Assembly: GCA_018820005.1 (NCBI GenBank)
Contig: JAHJOS010000628.1
Span: 1-11,604, forward strand
Reading direction: 5' to 3'
Origin: Alphaproteobacteria bacterium
Lineage (GTDB): Bacteria > Pseudomonadota > Alphaproteobacteria > Rhizobiales > Devosiaceae
DNA: 11,604 nucleotides
Shown here: in pieces, positions 1 to 6,597 of the stretch
How the letters are laid out: each line of letters begins with the position of its first letter
How positions within the stretch are numbered: the stretch's first letter is position 1
Made by a program: the position numbers and the translations under genes
The notes under the pieces: generated by a model
Databases searched by the model: none
The model's input: only the letters and a program-made list of their open reading frames with translations
What the model was told of the DNA's origin: nothing

Positions 1-795
1 ATCGCCGGTCAGGTTAAAGCCCAATATGCCCAGCATGATGGTCAGCGCTGGAAAGATCATCAGCCAGGGGGCCTGCGTCATCAAATTCTTGCTTTCTGCC
101 AGCATCAGGCCAAGCGACGGGGTGGGGGGCTGGGTGCCCAGCCCGAGAAACGATAGCCCCGCTTCAGTCAGCAGCGCCCAGGCCAGCGCCAGCGTCACCT
201 GCACGGCTAGTGGTGCGACGAGGTTGAGCAGCAAATGCCGGCTCAGGATAAAGCGCTGCGAGCTGCCAAAGGTGCGGGCCGCGTCGACAAAGTCACGCCG
301 CTTCAGCGATAGCGCAGGCCCCCGCACCACGCGGGCGAAAATGGGCGTATAGACAATGCCGATGGCCGTTACGCTGGTCAGCGTGCCGGGCCCGACAATG
401 GCGATGATCAGCAGCGCCAGCAGAATGGCCGGAAACGCCAGCAGCATATCCATCAGCCGCATCAGCACGCCATCCCACAGCCCGCCCAGCCAGGCGGCGA
501 ACAGGCCAATGATCGTGCCCGCAATGCTCGCCCAGGCCACCGAGGCAAAGGCTATCAGCAGCGACTGGCCAATGCCCAGCATCAGCCGGCTTGCCGTGTC
601 GCGCCCCAAAAGGTCCGTGCCCATCCAATAGGTGGCGCTCGGCCCCTTGAGCCGGTCGACCATGAACTGCTTGAGAGCCGGATGCGGCGTCAGGCCGAGT
701 ACGCCCAACAGCGCGATCGCCAGATAGAGCCCGACTATGAACAGCCCGATACGCCCTGACGGGTGTCGGATCAGCGCGCCAAGAACCCGGCCCAT
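1..795 (-). CDS. DppC-type peptide ABC transporter permease (3' end outside window)
   Basis: Inner-membrane permease subunit of a family-5 (dipeptide/oligopeptide) ABC importer. It would form the translocation pore with the DppB-type partner encoded just upstream. The frame is open for 265 codons to the left edge, and only a short C-terminal tail should be missing. Visible features: an N-terminal membrane segment at about residues 17-34; the DppC-type motif YWMGTDLLGRD at 57-67; several further hydrophobic helices; and the EAA-type cytoplasmic loop that contacts the ATPase at about 168-196 (DFVDAARTFGSSQ then a conserved hydrophobic end). The motif LSFLGLGTQPPTPSLG near residue 214 is also typical of DppC. 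The ATG shares its A with the TGA stop of the upstream permease (TGATG), so the two are translationally coupled. The ATPase genes are not in the window and probably lie to the left. The family is clear; the substrate is inferred from neighbours only. Confidence 0.93.
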   Translation of the reverse strand, partial: MGRVLGALIRHPSGRIGLFIVGLYLAIALLGVLGLTPHPALKQFMVDRLKGPSATYWMGTDLLGRDTASRLMLGIGQSLLIAFASVAWASIAGTIIGLFAAWLGGLWDGVLMRLMDMLLAFPAILLALLIIAIVGPGTLTSVTAIGIVYTPIFARVVRGPALSLKRRDFVDAARTFGSSQRFILSRHLLLNLVAPLAVQVTLALAWALLTEAGLSFLGLGTQPPTPSLGLMLAESKNLMTQAPWLMIFPALTIMLGILGFNLTGD

Positions 796-1754
796 CAGCG
801 ACCTCCCAACCGGATGCGCGGATCAAGCGCGACATAGGCCAGGTCCACCAGAAGGTTCACCACGAGAAAATTGAACGCCACGAACAGCACCGTGCCCTGC
901 ACCAGCGCATAGTCGCGCTGGGTAATGGCATCGAGCACCAGCCGGCCAATGCCGGGCAGGGCGAAAATCTGCTCCACGATAACAGCGCCGCCCAGCAGAT
1001 AGCCAAATTCCACGCCCGACAGCGTCACCACCGGGATCAGCGCATTGGGCAGCGCATGGCGCCAGATCACGCTCATGGGCGAGCTGCCCTTGGACCGCGC
1101 CGTGCGGATATAGTCGTCGCTGAGCACATCGAGCATCGACGAGCGCGCGATGCGGGTCACCGAGGCGGCAAAGGCAAAGCCCAGCGTGATGGCAGGAAAA
1201 AACAGCTGGCCGATGCTGGCGAGCGGATCGACCGTCAGTGCCGTAAACGTCCCCATGGCCGGCACCACGCCGAAAAACACCGACAGCACATAGATGATCA
1301 GCACGCCGATCACGAAACTCGGGGTCGATTGGCCCAGCATGGCCAGAACGCGCACGATCATGTCGCTGGGTCGCTCAGTGCGTGTCGCCGCCAGCACGCC
1401 AAGCGGCACGCCCACGCCCAGCGCGATCACCATCGACATCAGCGCCAGCTGCAAGGTGAGCGGAAAGCGCTCCAGGATCACCGTCAGCACCGGCTTGCCA
1501 TAGATCGAGGAAATGCCCAAATCGCCCTGGAACAGGCCGGAGAACCAGCGCAGATATTGTGACCAGATCGGTTGATCGATGCCGAAATAAGCCGCCAGCG
1601 AGGCGCGCTGGTCCGGCGTCAGCAGGCCCGCTTCGGTGCCCAGCATGGCGGTGATGGCATCGCCCGGGATCAGCCGGATCGAGACAAACACCAGCACCGA
1701 AACGCCCAGCAGGATCAGTGGAAACGTCAACAGCCGCTGCGCCACATAACTCAT
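795..1754 (-). CDS. DppB-type peptide ABC transporter permease
   Basis: First permease subunit of the same family-5 peptide importer, 319 residues, the usual DppB length. A membrane helix at residues 9-29 is followed by the RLIPGD motif (27-32) and the LGID region near 57-60 typical of DppB proteins. There are about five more membrane helices. The EAA-type ATPase-contact loop DYIRTARSKGSSPMSVIW begins at 214, and the signature EQIFALPGIGRL begins at 261. The start ATG at 1754 fits the family, but no convincing Shine-Dalgarno sequence precedes it. Expression may therefore be weak, or depend on transcription from the binding-protein gene. The gene lies 53 nt downstream of the binding-protein stop, with a strong hairpin in that gap, and ends in a TGATG overlap with the DppC-type gene. 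All three are probably one transcript with murQ. Confidence 0.95.
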   Translation of the reverse strand: MSYVAQRLLTFPLILLGVSVLVFVSIRLIPGDAITAMLGTEAGLLTPDQRASLAAYFGIDQPIWSQYLRWFSGLFQGDLGISSIYGKPVLTVILERFPLTLQLALMSMVIALGVGVPLGVLAATRTERPSDMIVRVLAMLGQSTPSFVIGVLIIYVLSVFFGVVPAMGTFTALTVDPLASIGQLFFPAITLGFAFAASVTRIARSSMLDVLSDDYIRTARSKGSSPMSVIWRHALPNALIPVVTLSGVEFGYLLGGAVIVEQIFALPGIGRLVLDAITQRDYALVQGTVLFVAFNFLVVNLLVDLAYVALDPRIRLGGR

Positions 1755-1778
1755 TGCAATCGGCCCCGCGGAGAAAGG

Positions 1779-1800
1779 GGGCCGGCCCGTGGGCCGACCC
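1779..1800 (-). terminator. Intercistronic hairpin after the binding-protein gene
   Basis: In minus-strand RNA the arms GGGUCGGCC (1792-1800) and GGCCGGCCC (1779-1787) pair over 9 bp, including one U-G wobble, around a CACG loop. The hairpin begins 7 nt after the binding-protein stop codon and is followed by CCUUUCUC rather than a long U run. It looks more like a partial terminator or a 3' stabilising structure than a full terminator. In ABC operons such hairpins commonly raise the amount of binding protein relative to the permeases. The structure is read directly from sequence; the role is inferred. Confidence 0.55.
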
Positions 1801-1807
1801 GGTTACA

Positions 1808-3328
1808 CTACTGGATGGAAACTTTGGTCAGCCCGAACAGCGTCCCGGTTGGCGAGCCTTCATAGCCCGTCACGGTCTTGAGCTGGGCAGTATAGCTAAA
1901 GCCGGTCGACAGCCAGACCCAGGGCGACTGCTCGGCCAGGCGCTGCTCGAACGCATGGAAGATTTCGACGCGCTTGGCCGGATCGGTTTCGGCCTGACCC
2001 TGCTTGAGCAGGCTGTCCAACTCGTCATCACTGAAGTTGGACACCTTCTGCAGGTTGCCGTCCTTGGTGAAGTAGCGGTTGTACATCGGATAGGGATCGG
2101 GCCGGCCGCCATTCTGGGCGACAGCCATGTCGAAGTCACCCGCCAGCCAGGCGTCGACATAGACATTGAGCTCCATCATCTTGATGTCGAGCTTGACGCC
2201 GATCTCGGCCAGCTGGCTCTGCAGCACCTGCGCTTCAGAGGACGCAACCGGCGGCTCTCCCGTCGCCGCGATCACCGTGGCATTGAAGCCATCGGCAAAG
2301 CCGGCATCGACCATCAGCTGCTTGGCCTTGGCCACATCCTGCTTGTAGCAGAACAGTGTGTCCGGGTCCTCAGCAAAGGCCGGCATGGTCAGCGGACCCG
2401 TTACCTTGCCTTCGCCGGCCAGCGCGCTATCGACGATTTCCTGGCGGTTGACGGCGCAGGAAATGGCCTGGCGCACCATCAGATTGTCCATCGGTGCGCG
2501 CGAAGGGTTGAGCTGCAGCACGTTATAGGCCAGGCCCGGAACGCGGTTGAGTTCGAGATTGGCTTCGTTGGGCACCATGGTGGCAACCAGCGGATCGTTG
2601 AGCAGGGCAAAGTCGATCTGGCCGGCGCGCAGCGACGCCAGGATCGCGGTTTCATCGGGCAGCACCGAGATATCGATGCCGTCGATGTTCAATGCACCGC
2701 CAGCCCAGTCAGCATTGGCGCTCAGCACTTCCTTGGCATTGGGCTCCCAGGAATCGAGCTTGAACGGACCCGAACCAACCGCCTTGGTGCCAATGCTGCC
2801 CGCTTCGATTTCGCTGGCCGGCACGATGGCCGCATTGATGGTGGCCATCGCCACCAGGATCGGCACATCGGCGGTGCTGAGGTGGAACACCACCGTGGCG
2901 TCGTCGGGCGTATCGATGCTCTCGATCGACACGAAGTTCGAGCGCGCCGCAGCGGCAGTCGCTTCATCGAGCAGGCGATCAAACGACGCCTTCACGTCAG
3001 CCGAGGTGACCGCATTGCCATTGGTGAACTTGGCCTTGGGGTCCAGGTGGAACGTCAGCGTCTTGGCGTCGGTAGAAAATTCCCAGCTCGTGGCAATGGC
3101 CGGCACCACATTGAGCTGGGCATCGAGCCGCACCAGCGGCTCATAGATCAGCTCCAGCAGGCGCAGCGACGAAAACGCCGTCTGCTTGTGCGGGTCAAGG
3201 CCGGTGGCGTCCTGCGACCAGGCCATGCGCAGCGAAGCCGCATGCGCCGGCAGGGCGATGGCCGTGGTCGACAAAGCCGTCGCAACGGCGAGGCCGGCCA
3301 GCATTTTACGAGAGTTCGTCCATTTCAT
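1808..3328 (-). CDS. Periplasmic peptide-binding protein of a family-5 ABC importer
   Basis: Extracytoplasmic solute-binding protein (SBP_bac_5, DppA/OppA type), 506 residues, normal for the family. It should capture a peptide-like ligand in the periplasm and deliver it to the DppB/DppC permeases. Residues 1-30 form a Sec signal peptide: basic Lys/Arg near the start, hydrophobic core, and AHA before the predicted cleavage at A30/A31. There is no lipobox cysteine, so it should be soluble. Family landmarks include LDPHKQ (44-49), LLELIYEPLVRLD (57-69), the GSGPFKLDSWEP segment (185-196) and MVRQAISCAVNR (284-295). The start at 3328 is preceded by GGAGGG at good spacing; longer upstream starts would bury the signal peptide. 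Two cysteines only, C291 and C327, could form a disulfide. The gene follows murQ by 58 nt. Its place beside murQ and an epimerase suggests a murein-peptide or muropeptide ligand, but this is inference from context. Confidence 0.93.
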   Translation of the reverse strand: MKWTNSRKMLAGLAVATALSTTAIALPAHAASLRMAWSQDATGLDPHKQTAFSSLRLLELIYEPLVRLDAQLNVVPAIATSWEFSTDAKTLTFHLDPKAKFTNGNAVTSADVKASFDRLLDEATAAAARSNFVSIESIDTPDDATVVFHLSTADVPILVAMATINAAIVPASEIEAGSIGTKAVGSGPFKLDSWEPNAKEVLSANADWAGGALNIDGIDISVLPDETAILASLRAGQIDFALLNDPLVATMVPNEANLELNRVPGLAYNVLQLNPSRAPMDNLMVRQAISCAVNRQEIVDSALAGEGKVTGPLTMPAFAEDPDTLFCYKQDVAKAKQLMVDAGFADGFNATVIAATGEPPVASSEAQVLQSQLAEIGVKLDIKMMELNVYVDAWLAGDFDMAVAQNGGRPDPYPMYNRYFTKDGNLQKVSNFSDDELDSLLKQGQAETDPAKRVEIFHAFEQRLAEQSPWVWLSTGFSYTAQLKTVTGYEGSPTGTLFGLTKVSIQ

Positions 3329-3356
3329 TCTAAAGTCCCTCCGAGTGATCCCTCTA

Positions 3357-3372
3357 TCGCCCCAAGGGGCGA
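3357..3372 (-). repeat. Short palindrome between murQ and the binding-protein gene
   Basis: The sequence TCGCCCCAAGGGGCGA is a perfect 16-bp inverted repeat in the 58-nt gap between the murQ stop and the binding-protein start. As RNA it gives a 6-bp stem with a CUUG loop on the minus strand. No U run follows, so it is unlikely to terminate; it might be an mRNA processing or stability element, or have no function. Confidence 0.35.
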
Positions 3373-3386
3373 ATTCTTCTCTTGCG

Positions 3387-4289
3387 CTAGGCAGGCTGTG
3401 CAATCGCCCGGCGCAGAATGCCTCCTGCGGCCGCCAGCGCTTCCTGCCCGGCAGCAACATCAAGCCCCGTCAGCTGCACCAGAATGGCCAGCTTGACGTC
3501 ATTATGGGTGGTTTCAAGCGCCGCTTCCGCCTCTTGGGCGGTGCAATCGGTCGCCTGCATCACGATATTGACGGCCCGCGCCAGCAGCTTCTTGTTGCTG
3601 GCGTTCAGGTCCACCATCAAATTCTGGTAGCTCTTGCCGATGCGGATCATGCTGGCCGTGGTCAGCATGTTGAGCACCAGCTTTTGTGCGGTACCCGATT
3701 TCATCCGTGTCGAACCGGTCAGCACCTCGGGGCCCACCACCGGCGAAATGGCGATATCGGCAATGTCGGCAATGGTTGAAACCGGATTGCACGACAGCGC
3801 CACCGTCACCGCGCCCAGCGCCCGCGCATGGTTCAGCCCGCCGATGACATAGGGCGTGCGCCCGCTGACGGCGACGCCGACCAGCACGTCCCGCGCTGAA
3901 AAATCGATCGCCTTGAGATCGGCCACGCCATCTTCGCTGCGGTCTTCGGCGCCTTCGGTGGCGCGCATCAGCGCCGGCGGGCCGCCGGCGATCAGCCCGA
4001 CCACCATGCCATAGGGCACGCCAAAGGTCGGCGGGCATTCCGATGCGTCCAGCACGCCCAGCCGGCCGCTGGTGCCCGCACCCATATAGACCAGCCGCCC
4101 GCCCTGGTTGAAGGCGGCCACAATGGCGTCCACGGCCTCCTCGATGGCCGGCATCACCCGCTCGACGGCGCGCGGCACGGTGCTGTCCTCGTCATTGATG
4201 GTGCGCAAAATGTCATGGGTCGACATCACGTCGATGCCCATGCTGTTGGGGTTACGCCCTTCGGACACCAGCAGGTCCAGTTCGCTCAT
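3387..4289 (-). CDS. murQ: N-acetylmuramic acid 6-phosphate etherase MurQ
   Basis: Cytoplasmic enzyme of peptidoglycan recycling that cleaves the D-lactyl ether of MurNAc-6-phosphate to give GlcNAc-6-phosphate and D-lactate. The 300-residue product is close to the E. coli length of 298 and aligns along its whole length. The SIS-fold phosphate loop YMGAGTSGRLG lies at 68-78, then DASECPP with E84 and TEGAED with E115. From memory of the E. coli enzyme these correspond to catalytic Glu83 and Glu114. SGRTPYVI, TGSTRMKSGTAQKLVLNM and NLMVDLNASN are also family signatures. I chose ATG 4289 because MSELDLLVSEGRN matches the usual N terminus. Its Shine-Dalgarno is poor (GAGGG 13 nt away); a GTG at 4322 behind GAGGTGG would add 11 residues and cannot be excluded. 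murQ is the first gene of the minus-strand operon and is divergent from the RpiR-type regulator. Confidence 0.96.
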   Translation of the reverse strand: MSELDLLVSEGRNPNSMGIDVMSTHDILRTINDEDSTVPRAVERVMPAIEEAVDAIVAAFNQGGRLVYMGAGTSGRLGVLDASECPPTFGVPYGMVVGLIAGGPPALMRATEGAEDRSEDGVADLKAIDFSARDVLVGVAVSGRTPYVIGGLNHARALGAVTVALSCNPVSTIADIADIAISPVVGPEVLTGSTRMKSGTAQKLVLNMLTTASMIRIGKSYQNLMVDLNASNKKLLARAVNIVMQATDCTAQEAEAALETTHNDVKLAILVQLTGLDVAAGQEALAAAGGILRRAIAQPA

Positions 4290-4425
4290 CAGGTCGCGAC
4301 GACCCTCAACGACGCCGCTCACAGCGCCACCTCGGCCCGGCCGCAAGGCAGGCGCGGCATCGGCGCTGGATGCTGTGTGTCAGTCGATGCCATGCAGTGT
4401 CCTCATGCGTGCTATCGGGCCGTCT
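4290..4425 (-). other. Candidate long leader of murQ with mini-ORF and alternative hairpins
   Basis: If the promoter candidate at 4433-4462 is right, murQ mRNA has a leader of roughly 135 nt. It contains a possible eight-codon ORF (4380-4406; M-R-T-L-H-G-I-D-stop) without a clear ribosome site. The arms 4385-4391 and 4356-4362 (GGCATCG and CGATGCC on the RNA strand) can pair over 7 bp. The second arm can instead pair with GCATC at 4369-4373 over 5 bp. The two folds are mutually exclusive. I cannot tell whether this is regulatory or chance. Confidence 0.25.
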
Positions 4426-4432
4426 TGCGGGG

Positions 4433-4462
4433 AGCCTAGGAAGACTCCGGCCCCCTTGTCAA
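4433..4462 (-). promoter_or_regulatory. Candidate murQ operon promoter
   Basis: A perfect minus-strand TTGACA (4457-4462) is followed after 18 nt by TAGGCT (4433-4438), a weak -10. Transcription would start near 4425. A consensus -35 with a loosely conserved -10 is common in alphaproteobacteria. The inverted repeat at 4488-4502 lies just upstream of the -35. Confidence 0.4.
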
Positions 4463-4487
4463 GAATGTTCATAAAATCTAGTTTGGC

Positions 4488-4502
4488 TGAAACTTTGTTT
4501 CA
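4488..4502. promoter_or_regulatory. Inverted repeat, probable operator of the RpiR/MurR-type regulator
   Basis: TGAAACTTTGTTTCA is a perfect inverted repeat, 6-bp arms around a 3-bp centre, in the gap between the divergent murQ and regulator genes. It stands in the most AT-rich part of that gap. Toward murQ it lies about 25 bp upstream of the TTGACA candidate. Toward the regulator it lies between a weak TTGGCT (4483-4488) and CATACC (4505-4510), where a repressor could block its own promoter. RpiR-family proteins bind palindromes of this general size. The repeat is directly seen; assigning it to this regulator is inference from position. Confidence 0.55.
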
Positions 4503-4596
4503 CACATACCCGCAAGCCGCCTGACACAGGCCAGCCTCGCCACTGCACGACGACTCTGGCAAAACCGCAGCTGCCGGCCTCCTAGGAACCCAAGCC

Positions 4597-5466
4597 ATGG
4601 GCATTCAGTCGACCATCGAAGCCTCGACCGACAAGTTCACCCCGGCCATGCAGCAGGTCGCCGCCGTACTGCGCGACAATCCCGCCATCGTGCTGGACAT
4701 GGCCATTTCCGAACTGGCAGCCACCTGCCGCACCTCGGTGGCCACAATCATCCGCTTCTGCCGGGTGCTGGGGCTCTCGGGCTATGCGCAATTGCGCATG
4801 TCGCTGGCCACCGAGCTGGGCCGCGAGGCCGCCCAGTTCCGCTCCGGCATGACCATGGGCGCCGAAATCGCCCAGTCCGATACGCTGCAGGAAATGGCCT
4901 CCAAGGTCGCAACGCTCGAAATGCTGGCCATCGACGAAACCGTCTCCAATCTCGATTTCGCCGCGCTCGATCGCGTTGTCGCCGCGCTCGACAAGGCGCA
5001 GCGCATCCTGCTGTTTGGCATTGGCGCCAGCCAGTTTGTCGCCCAGGATCTGCACCACAAGCTGTTTCGCATCGGGCGCAACGCCTTTCTGCTCGCCGAT
5101 CCGCATGAGGCCTGGTCAGCGGCCCTGCTCTCGCCGGTCGATACGGTGGCGCTGGGCTTTTCGCACTCGGGCAATACCGCCGACACCGTGCGCTATCTCG
5201 AAATCGCTCGCCAGGCCGGCGCCCTGACCGTGGCCGTCACGGGATCACCCGATTCACCGCTGGCTCAGGCCGCCCACGAACGCCTCATCAGCCATGCCCG
5301 CGAAAGCAAGTTGCGCGCCGGCGCCATGGTCAGCCGCATCGCCCAGCTGGCCATTGTCGATTGCGTCTTCCTCGGCGTCGCCCACCAGCGCTACGACCAG
5401 ACCGTCGATGCGCTTGAGCGCACCCGCGACGTCACCCACCCGCGTGCGCCCTCAGCCACCCCATAG
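4597..5466 (+). CDS. RpiR/MurR-family transcriptional regulator (HTH + SIS)
   Basis: Sugar-phosphate-responsive DNA-binding regulator, 289 residues, normal for the RpiR family. The N-terminal HTH_6 domain covers about 1-75, with the helix-turn-helix at 37-62 (ISELAATCRTSVATIIRF then the recognition helix). The C-terminal SIS domain covers about 135-265, with the phospho-sugar loop FGIGAS at 140-145 and SHSGNT at 189-194. The ATG at 4597 has AGGAA (4584-4588) eight bases upstream. The gene is divergent from murQ, the same arrangement as murR and murQ in E. coli. It probably senses MurNAc-6P or GlcNAc-6P and controls the murQ-transporter operon through the inverted repeat at 4488-4502. Whether it represses or activates cannot be read from sequence. 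Its 3' end overlaps the convergent epimerase gene by 15 bp. Confidence 0.93.
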   Translation: MGIQSTIEASTDKFTPAMQQVAAVLRDNPAIVLDMAISELAATCRTSVATIIRFCRVLGLSGYAQLRMSLATELGREAAQFRSGMTMGAEIAQSDTLQEMASKVATLEMLAIDETVSNLDFAALDRVVAALDKAQRILLFGIGASQFVAQDLHHKLFRIGRNAFLLADPHEAWSAALLSPVDTVALGFSHSGNTADTVRYLEIARQAGALTVAVTGSPDSPLAQAAHERLISHARESKLRAGAMVSRIAQLAIVDCVFLGVAHQRYDQTVDALERTRDVTHPRAPSATP

Positions 5467-6441
5467 CGTGGCCTCTTCCCGGTCCAGCACGCCATCGCGA
5501 TAGACCGGTCCGCCGGGCCGATCCTGCGCCAGCAGCAGGGGACCATCCAGGTCGATCCAGCGCGCAAAATCAGCCAAGACGCTGGCCGGCAGCATCGATA
5601 GCGACGTGCTCAGCATGCACCCCACCATTATCGACAGGCCCAGTTCCTCGGCCCGCCGCGCCACTGCCAGCGCCTCGGTCAGCCCACCGGTCTTGTCGAG
5701 CTTGATGTTGACGGCGTCATAGCGGCCGGGCAGGGCGTCCAGCCCTGCCAGTGCATGCGCGCTTTCATCAGCACAGATGGGCACCAGATGCTCGATCTGG
5801 CCCAGCACAGCGTCCTCGCCGGCCGGCAGGGGCTGTTCCACCAGTTCCACCCCGACCTGGGCGCAGGCCTCCAACAGGCCGGGCAGTTCGTCCCGGCCCC
5901 AGCCCTCATTGGCGTCAACCACCAGCCGCGCCTTGGGCACCGCCGCGCGGATCGCCAAAAGCCGCGCCGCATCGCCCCGCCCGCCCAGCTTGAGCTTGAG
6001 CAGCGGCATATGTGCGGCCTTCGCCGCCGCTTCCGCCATGGCCTCAGGGGTGCCAAGGCTAATGGTGAAGGCCGTCGTCATCGTCATTGGCCAGGCCACG
6101 CCCGCCATTGTCGCCACGGTCACGCCGCTCAGGCGGGCCTCCAGATCCCACAGGGCACAATCGATGCCATTGCGCGCCGCGCCGGGCGGCATTGCCTGCT
6201 GCAGTTCGGCCCGGCCCATGCCCGCCGCAATGCGTGGGCCCAGGGCCATGATCTCGGTCACCGTTCCGTCGACGGTTTCACCATAGCGGGCATAGGGCAC
6301 GCATTCGCCCATGCCCACCACGCCCTCGCGTTCGATCGCGACGCGCACCACGCGCACGTCCGTCCGGCTGCCGCGCGCGATGGTAAAACGCCCCGCCACC
6401 GGGAAGGTTTCGATATAGGCGCCAAGCGGCATTGATGTCAT
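5452..6441 (-). CDS. L-Ala-D/L-Glu epimerase (dipeptide epimerase, enolase superfamily)
   Basis: Cytoplasmic enzyme of the muconate-lactonizing-enzyme subgroup that epimerises L-Ala-D-Glu, released from murein peptides, to L-Ala-L-Glu so that it can be hydrolysed as an ordinary dipeptide. The product has 329 residues. The N-terminal capping domain is about 1-115, followed by a modified TIM barrel. All expected residues are present: KxK at K149/K151 in LLKLKLGG; metal ligands D176 (VVDANEGW), E202 (LVEQPL) and D225 (ICADES); and K247 (NIKLDK). The lysine and ligand numbering matches what I recall for the E. coli enzyme. The start at 6441 keeps the usual capping-domain strand; M4 at 6432 is an alternative, and neither has a strong ribosome site. 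It is transcribed convergently with the MurR-type regulator, so it has its own promoter. Specificity within the subgroup varies, but the peptidoglycan-recycling neighbours support this one. Confidence 0.9.
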   Translation of the reverse strand: MTSMPLGAYIETFPVAGRFTIARGSRTDVRVVRVAIEREGVVGMGECVPYARYGETVDGTVTEIMALGPRIAAGMGRAELQQAMPPGAARNGIDCALWDLEARLSGVTVATMAGVAWPMTMTTAFTISLGTPEAMAEAAAKAAHMPLLKLKLGGRGDAARLLAIRAAVPKARLVVDANEGWGRDELPGLLEACAQVGVELVEQPLPAGEDAVLGQIEHLVPICADESAHALAGLDALPGRYDAVNIKLDKTGGLTEALAVARRAEELGLSIMVGCMLSTSLSMLPASVLADFARWIDLDGPLLLAQDRPGGPVYRDGVLDREEATLWGG

Positions 6442-6483
6442 GGTCGGTCGGTTCCGGTCTGCGCCCAGTGGCGCGCGACTCGC

Positions 6484-6513
6484 TTTCTAGCAGGCCCATC
6501 GTGCGCCCTACAA
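6484..6513 (-). promoter_or_regulatory. Candidate promoter of the dipeptide epimerase gene
   Basis: On the minus strand TTGTAG (6508-6513) is followed after 17 nt by CTAGAA (6485-6490), or after 18 nt by TAGAAA (6484-6489). This would start transcription about 37 nt before the epimerase ATG. Both elements are poor matches, so this is only the best candidate in the 156-bp gap. Confidence 0.25.
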
Positions 6514-6561
6514 ATGCCGTTTGCGCCCGAACGGAGCGTCGCGATGCCGCCATCTCGGCGC

Positions 6562-6590
6562 TTGCCGACATCGGTCGCCAGCATTAGGTT
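6562..6590 (+). promoter_or_regulatory. Candidate promoter of the DUF952-pyrD pair
   Basis: TTGCCG (6562-6567) and TAGGTT (6585-6590) are spaced 17 nt apart. The transcript would begin at about 6597, essentially at the ATG of the DUF952 gene, implying a leaderless or nearly leaderless mRNA. That would fit the absence of a clear ribosome site. The element matches are weak. Confidence 0.22.
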
Positions 6591-6597
6591 CGCGCCC

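Noticed and set aside
293..835. Minus-strand open frame of 180 codons over the start of the DppC-type gene
   Set aside because: Wrong frame: the product is Arg/His/Ala-rich and lacks hydrophobic segments, while the neighbouring frame on the same strand gives a complete DppC-type permease through to the left edge.
3357..3372. Palindrome considered as a transcription terminator after murQ
   Set aside because: The stem is only six pairs and no U run follows on the minus strand; the close spacing and order of the flanking genes favour one transcript.
1718..3496. Plus-strand open frame of about 590 codons, the longest open frame on that strand in the left half
   Set aside because: It lies antisense to the peptide-binding protein, which has a signal peptide, a good ribosome site and clear family motifs. 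The antisense product is rich in His, Arg, Gly and Gln, with no recognisable domain, as expected for a GC-rich shadow frame.
4582..5106. Minus-strand open frame opposite the RpiR/MurR-type gene
   Set aside because: The plus-strand product has complete HTH and SIS domains; the antisense product has no recognisable features.
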